NCBI GenBank assembly: GCA_030710605.1
Contig: CP092868.1
Location: forward strand, 32,677,363-32,741,362
DNA from: Cordylochernes scorpioides
Lineage: Eukaryota > Arthropoda > Arachnida > Pseudoscorpiones > Chernetidae
Direction of reading: 5' to 3'
Length of the DNA stretch: 64,000 nt
The notes under the pieces are model-generated. The model had not been told where the DNA came from. It ran no database searches and worked only from the letters and a program-made list of their open reading frames with translations. Position numbers and translations under genes: made by a program. Positions 58,882-64,000 of this stretch are shown piece after piece. Numbering within the stretch: position 1 is the stretch's first letter; each line of letters opens with the position of its first letter.

Positions 58882-60203
58882 CTAGACGAATGACCCGGGC
58901 AACGCCCGGGTTTACCCAATTAAATGTTTTATTCAAACACTATTCGTTACAATTATAAATTGGCGCCGTGGATGTCACTCTTGTGAAACCACCCGCTCTA
59001 AACTTTACATGTACATTAGGTCAGCTGATATTACCTCCCATCTTCACCGCTAGAGGCGCTGCTCGCGAGCAAAAGGGCAAACTCGACGAATATTCGGGAT
59101 AGAGACCTGAAAAGTTCACTATAAGTTTTTCCAGATTCTACTCTATATACTGTTAAAATTTCAGTCAGATTAGTTACGATATAAATCTTCAAATCGAGCG
59201 AGCGTCTATAAATATTTCGATTTAGATCAAGTATTCTAATTATTAAGCGAACACTATTATTAATAAAATTTTGAGAAGATTTCGATTTTAAACGTATTTA
59301 TAACCTTGATAGAGGGCGCTGTTCGTGAGCTGAGTAGAATAATTTGAATATATAGTTTTAATATTTAATTTATATATAATATTTAAAATAGCCTATCGTT
59401 TTTCTCGTATTTTTTACCTATGTATGGAAATTTTGGTACTGCAAAAAAAAAAAAAACTTTGCTTCAATAATATATATATAAAAAAAAAACACCCAGGCTA
59501 AGTTTTGAACCAAGGTTGTGGAAATACGAAGCTGTACACCTAACCATTAAGCTACGCTTGGCATTATAAATATTCGCATGTAAAGCTATTTCAGGCCTTA
59601 CATATTTCTAACGACCTTTTTGAAATAGGTTTTTGAAACATGAAAATTAAAATACTTCAAATAAATAGAAATAGAGTGAACACAAATAAAACATACCAAA
59701 TATTTCGAATTAGAGCAGTTATTTTAAACTGCGAATTAGATCAGTTATATCTAAAAATGAAAATATATAAATAAATAAAACATACCAAATATTTCAAGAG
59801 CAGTTATTTTAAACGGCGAATTAGATCAGTTATATCTAAAAATGAAAATATATAAATAAATAAAACCTACCAAATATTTCAAATTAGAGCAGTTATTATA
59901 TAAATATTTATTTTATATGTGTTATTAAGCGAACTATTATTAATAAAATATTGAGAAGATTTAGATTTTAAACGTATTTTTAACCTTTTAGTACTTGATA
60001 GAGGGCGTTGTTCGTGAGCTAAGTAGAATAATTTGAATATATAGTTTTAATAATTGATTTATATATTTTTTAAAATAGCCTATCGTCTTCCCCGTTATTT
60101 TTTACCTATGTATGGAAATTTTGGTTTGAATTAGTGAACTACTGCGAATTTGTATACCGGACATACAAGCCAACATACAAACATTCATTTTTATATATAT
60201 AGA
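58882..60203 (-). mobile_element. Non-autonomous Helitron
   Basis: On the minus strand it starts TCTATATATATAAAAATGAA (60203) and ends with a CCCGGGCGTTGCCCGGG hairpin and CTAG (58882), next to T. The interior includes a twice-repeated segment at 59690-59900 and a tRNA-like block (59490-59575). It shares long stretches with 34570-35189 and 47774-48260. Confidence 0.8.
59490..59575 (-). pseudogene. tRNA-like sequence
   Basis: The minus strand carries an A-box-like TAGCTTAATGGTTA and B-box-like GGTTCAAAAC, but the cloverleaf arms do not pair convincingly. A tRNA pseudogene or SINE head inside the Helitron. Confidence 0.45.
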
Positions 60204-60310
60204 CTAGCGGACGTACCCGGCTTCGCCCGGGTTTTACCCGAGTAAAGGTTTGTCTAACGAACATTTGTTAAAACATTTCTCTATAAACTTATAAAAAAAT
60301 AATAGATATG
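60204..60310 (-). mobile_element. Second Helitron 3' end, abutting the first
   Basis: A hairpin ACCCGGGCGAAGCCGGGT and CTAG (60204-60207) on the minus strand, identical in type to 18293. It directly joins the 5' TC of the neighbouring element. Its own 5' end was not found. Confidence 0.7.
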
Positions 60311-60573
60311 TGATATCTTGGGACCTCTGGGACCAGTGTTACCTGATGCTAGACGAACCTCGATGTCAACTCTACCGTGCAGTCGTGGTGGAAGGCGACA
60401 CAGCTGGGCCAAAGGTGAAATAAACAAACAGAGATTCCACTAAAAAGCGTCTGACGTCAAGAAGGAATGGGATGAGGGGAGAGAGAGATCTTTAGAGCAA
60501 GTGTTACCGTTGGGATCCAAACGCAGACTGCCTAACCTAGGTTCTCGATTTAACACCAAGACCTTTCTTCTTT

Positions 60574-60707
60574 CTAATTGGTAGGAAGATGTCACGTGGC
60601 CGTTGGCTATTGGTTGACCTACTTAGGTATTGTTTCCTAATTGGTAGGAATATGTCACGTGGCCGTTGGCTATTGGTTGACCTACTTATGTGTTACTTTC
60701 TAATTGG
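60574..60707. repeat. 63-bp tandem repeat with CACGTG and ATTGG boxes
   Basis: CTAATTGG starts at 60574, 60637 and 60700 (period 63). Each full unit has CACGTG (E-box) and two ATTGG (inverted CCAAT). A promoter or LTR enhancer is possible, but no gene follows that I can support. Confidence 0.75.
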
Positions 60708-60709
60708 TC

Positions 60710-63290
60710 TTTGCTGAGGTCTTTGACGGAAGATATATCCGGCCTTGCCCAGGAAATACTGGCCGTTAAACTCGACTTTTATGATTTCCGCGATTCATAA
60801 AATTGACTGTAAATTTATTAATAGTGGTGCTGGCTTTAAGCCTCTTTGCTAGGCCTTACTTCTACTCTCACCTAAGCCTGATTAGTTTTAACCTTAATTT
60901 TCTCCTGTTAGTCTCCATTCCTTCTATCTGTACAGTTGCTATACTTTATTAGATTCTTACGCGGTACAGATTGATGTTAGTTGAGGCTTTCTATTTGCAG
61001 TACATAAGAAGTTATATACAGTCATGGGGTGGAACATGTGGTAGTAGATATCTAGACTATTTACAACAATTCCATGGTCTTAAATCATCACAGATGGCCC
61101 CGGATGTGAGAGGGTTCATATGGAGGGATTTAAGAGAGCGGAATAGGAAGACTGTTATTAAGGAAGTAATTTTTAAAAATTAATTGAAATGAGTTGGTAT
61201 ATAACATGGGGTTGATTTCTGTATATCCATAAGAGATAATAAAGCATAAACAACTAATATTAAACATACAAGTAAAACAAAAATAGGAATAAAAGAATTA
61301 ATAGAGAGCATATAATGATGATAGGTAAAAATAAAAACGATTGGATGGGAAAATCATGATCTCTTCGTGATGGGCGTTAGAAAGGGTTGAGGGGTTAATT
61401 ATTACTTGGTTGAGGCAATGTCACTTTGACTCAAGTCCCAAACCATTTAATGTGCACGGCGCGGAAAACCTAGGCCATGTTTCACATGTAAATTTAAGGA
61501 CCGAATAAAGTTACAGTACCACAATCGAAAAGTAAGATAAGGGTGATTGTTATGGGTTTTAGTAATTAGTCGTTAAGACGTACGCATGCAGGATAAATGA
61601 GGGCGAAGATCAGTGACCAGAAATCAAAGTTTTAATTGGAGTCGTCAGGGGCTTAGCGAGAAAAAGAGTAAAATAAAAAAAAAGATGTGCCAGCGTGTGG
61701 CATGAGAGTGCCCTGGAATATATAAAAAAATACAATTTGCACGTATCCAAGCCAGAAGTAGGGATAGGTAAGTCTGGGGAACGGTGTGTCAATATTGTTA
61801 ATTACGAAATCAAAGTAGGTCAAGTCTAGCCTGCGAAGGAGTTAAAAGTTCCTGCGGAAAAGGGTTAGTATTTATTAAGAAGTAACCTTTAAAGTGGTTG
61901 TTTAAGAGGTTATTGAAGATTGCCCTGTTTTTAATCATGATTTTTAGTTTGATTATAAAAGAATACATCATTGAGATGTGAAATTGCGAAATTAAGGCTT
62001 TGCATATAGCGTTAAAGGATTTAAAAAATCGAAAATAGAATTGCGAAGTTAAATGCAAAGTAATCTTTAAAAAAAGTAAAAATAGTGATGATATGATACA
62101 AAGATTAACACACTACAGCAGTATATAAGGGGTAATAGAAAGTGAAAATATTAAATGAAAAAAAATAAGCAGTAATATACTCGATAGCATTGACATGGTA
62201 GCGGAAGATGAAACAATGTAAATAAAACATCTAATTTATAAAGTGAGAGAAAATATAAAATGACAAAATGCAAATTAGTCATATAAGCATGAAATATAAA
62301 CTTGAGATTATTAGATATGAAAGATAAAATATAAAGTTGATTATAGAATAGAGTCATAAAGCAAAAGTAAATAAGTTTTGGTAAAGAAAAATTAAAATAA
62401 AATGACACTCATCTAAACTGATTGGTGAGGTAAATAAAATATAAGAGCTATATAATGATTATATACAAGATATTAAAATGAAAATTTAAAAAAAATGTTC
62501 ATCGAGAAAGAAGAGCAAGTAAGATTATACATAGAAATTATTTATCGTGAAAGAATGGAAAGTTGTAGGCCAAATGAATGTTCCTGTTTTTTTTAGGATG
62601 GGTGGAGAGAGCTTTAAATTGTCCTCGATTGATATCTTTGGTCTTGTTGGCCTAAGTTGTTCTAACTTATCGAATTTGTTTTAAGTTTGATGCGACTCGT
62701 GGATCACATTGTTTCCAGCTGTGAAACTAACTGAGTCCTAATGTTGTCGATTTTTTGTTCCCTGCGCCACGTTTAGGTGAAAACGTGATTCTTCCTAAAG
62801 CGGCATTTATTCTGTGTGTGCAGGAGAAACACGGCGGTCTATTCTAACCGATAAAGGGTTGTTGTTGTTGTTTTTTTTTAAACGTGTGGGTGTGTGTGAT
62901 TTTTAGGTAAAATTTTGTCCTTGGATCTAAGTGTCGATGTTAAGTTGACAAGTTAATCGAGGGCGAGAGAATGTTAGTGAACAGATTTGTTAGTAAATGT
63001 AAAATAACGCGTTAAGCAAGTTATTAGTAGCTAAACGGGATATCGGCGTAGAAATTGGTTAGGGATTAGAACGATGTATAGTAAAAGGTACGCACTAATA
63101 TTTAATTTAATAGATAGTGAAAGTTCATTAGAGAACACGGGGTGGCGACGGGCCGTAACAAGATGTCGGCTGTTTGTTTGTCCATCTCCCCTCGACTTTA
63201 TTATTAGCGGGTTCCGGGGGGTCACGACGGATGTGTAATTAGGGCAGGGGCTCTTTGCGGGGCTGCTTGCCTTCTTCCAATTTATTGGAT
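60710..63290. other. Long stretch without supported genes
   Basis: Only short, unrecognised frames. The minus strand is pyrimidine-rich and may be decayed internal sequence of the Ty3 element whose RT fragment lies at 63294-63542, but I could not find RNase H or integrase motifs. Confidence 0.35.
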
Positions 63291-63293
63291 TTG

Positions 63294-63542
63294 TTAATTC
63301 GGACTACGTTCGGAGATATTATTTCTATAATTGTAAACGCAAAAGCGTTTTGATTTGTCACGTTTGGTGACAAGCGTTATGGGACTGACATAGGGAGATA
63401 CAGAGGTTGTAATTATCCTGTGTTCAAGCATTTGTTCGATTTGTGTTTGTATTTCGAAAATCCGGATATTGTATCTGTTGATATTAAATCGACTGGTTGT
63501 TGTGTTTCGAGGTTTTGCGGACTTAGTAAAAATGTTATTCAT
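63294..63542 (-). pseudogene. Ty3/Gypsy RT N-terminal fragment
   Basis: The minus frame contains QIEQMLEHRIITTSVSPYVS, PITLVTKRDKSKRFCV and a damaged Y-R-x-N, the first conserved RT block of Ty3/Gypsy elements. Breaks off at a stop. The frame just upstream (63579-63926) may be linker sequence of the same element but has no recognisable motif. Confidence 0.75.
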
Positions 63543-64000
63543 TGATATCGGGTTAGAGTTGAATGAAATTGCGACTATCTACGTGGACAATGTGTGGTTA
63601 AATGTGTCACAGGCGTGATGAAGGCGTCTTTTGCCTGAAAAGTTAAAGAGTTTTGTGGTGTGGCTCTGTGACACGAAGCGAAAAAATTGTAAATGAAAAG
63701 GTGTCACGTGAAGTCTTTGTTTGGTACAAAATCTAACCTGTTTTACTAAGAATAACAAATTTACTAAAGTCATGGGTGCTGGTTGTACGAACATATCGAT
63801 AATTTTTATATTGTTAGTGGATATGACACGTTTAATGTGAGAAAAAAAAAGATTGTGTGTGTTTAGTAGGGCGACGTTATGGAGCTTGTGTGGCTCGAAA
63901 TTGGATTTGGGTGTTAAGTCGCGCACTAAAAATTTGTTGCCAATTAGAAAAAGTGATGTGAGAGGGTGTTGTTTATTTTGTTGAGAGTGGTTTGTCGATA

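Noticed and set aside
60971..61183. 70-codon plus-strand ORF
   Set aside because: No recognised motif, no codon-bias contrast with its flanks; could not be supported as a gene.

Overview
This is eukaryotic, AT-rich, intron-bearing DNA in three scaffolded pieces (1-11871, 11972-58189, 58290-64000) joined by two 100-N gaps. The organism is probably an arthropod. The evidence is TTAGG-type telomere-like repeats inside a transposon, the TE mix (Penelope-like, Helitron, mariner, Ty3, copia and LINEs with a CxxC...HxxxxC tail) and tRNA-headed SINEs. The group cannot be fixed further from sequence alone.

Host genes are sparse. The main one is PRMT1 (type I protein arginine methyltransferase). Eight consecutive minus-strand exons (46299 down to 36380) give an open frame from just before the catalytic core to the natural stop; the first exon was not found. 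A second, partial copy (three exons, 4556-1364, same predicted protein) lies in the first piece. About 11.4 kb (480-11871) is collinear with 44328-53216, and the match ends exactly at the first N gap. The two copies are either an unmerged alternative haplotype or a recent duplication. Comparing them gives empty and filled sites for several transposons. The other host-like gene is a GC-richer plus-strand exon at 24327-24908. There are two intact tRNA-Gly(GCC) genes, a retroposed U6 pseudogene and a U2 fragment.

The rest is mostly transposons: a Penelope-like element with RT and GIY-YIG domains and inverted terminal repeats (13025-15469); an internally deleted Ty3-type LTR element with near-identical LTRs and a 5-bp TSD (53546-55963); a probable solo LTR (20561-21068); Helitrons; a mariner pseudogene; copia and Ty3 fragments; LINE 3' ends; at least three SINE families; and many terminal-inverted-repeat or fold-back elements.

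The most notable signal is a set of elements carrying hammerhead self-cleaving ribozyme cores. The best is a 436-bp insertion with an 11-bp TSD (6776-7211) holding five 79-bp tandem monomers. Each junction can fold into a type I hammerhead (stem III ACGU/ACGU, GUC cleavage triplet, CUGAUGA and GAAA boxes, two-part stem I). Related palindromic copies with 13-bp TSDs occur across the window, and a second element has a canonical core at 38346-38370. This looks like a retrozyme-type non-autonomous family, possibly mobilised by Penelope-like elements such as the one here.

All calls were made by eye without database or folding software; repeat edges are approximate unless a TSD is given.
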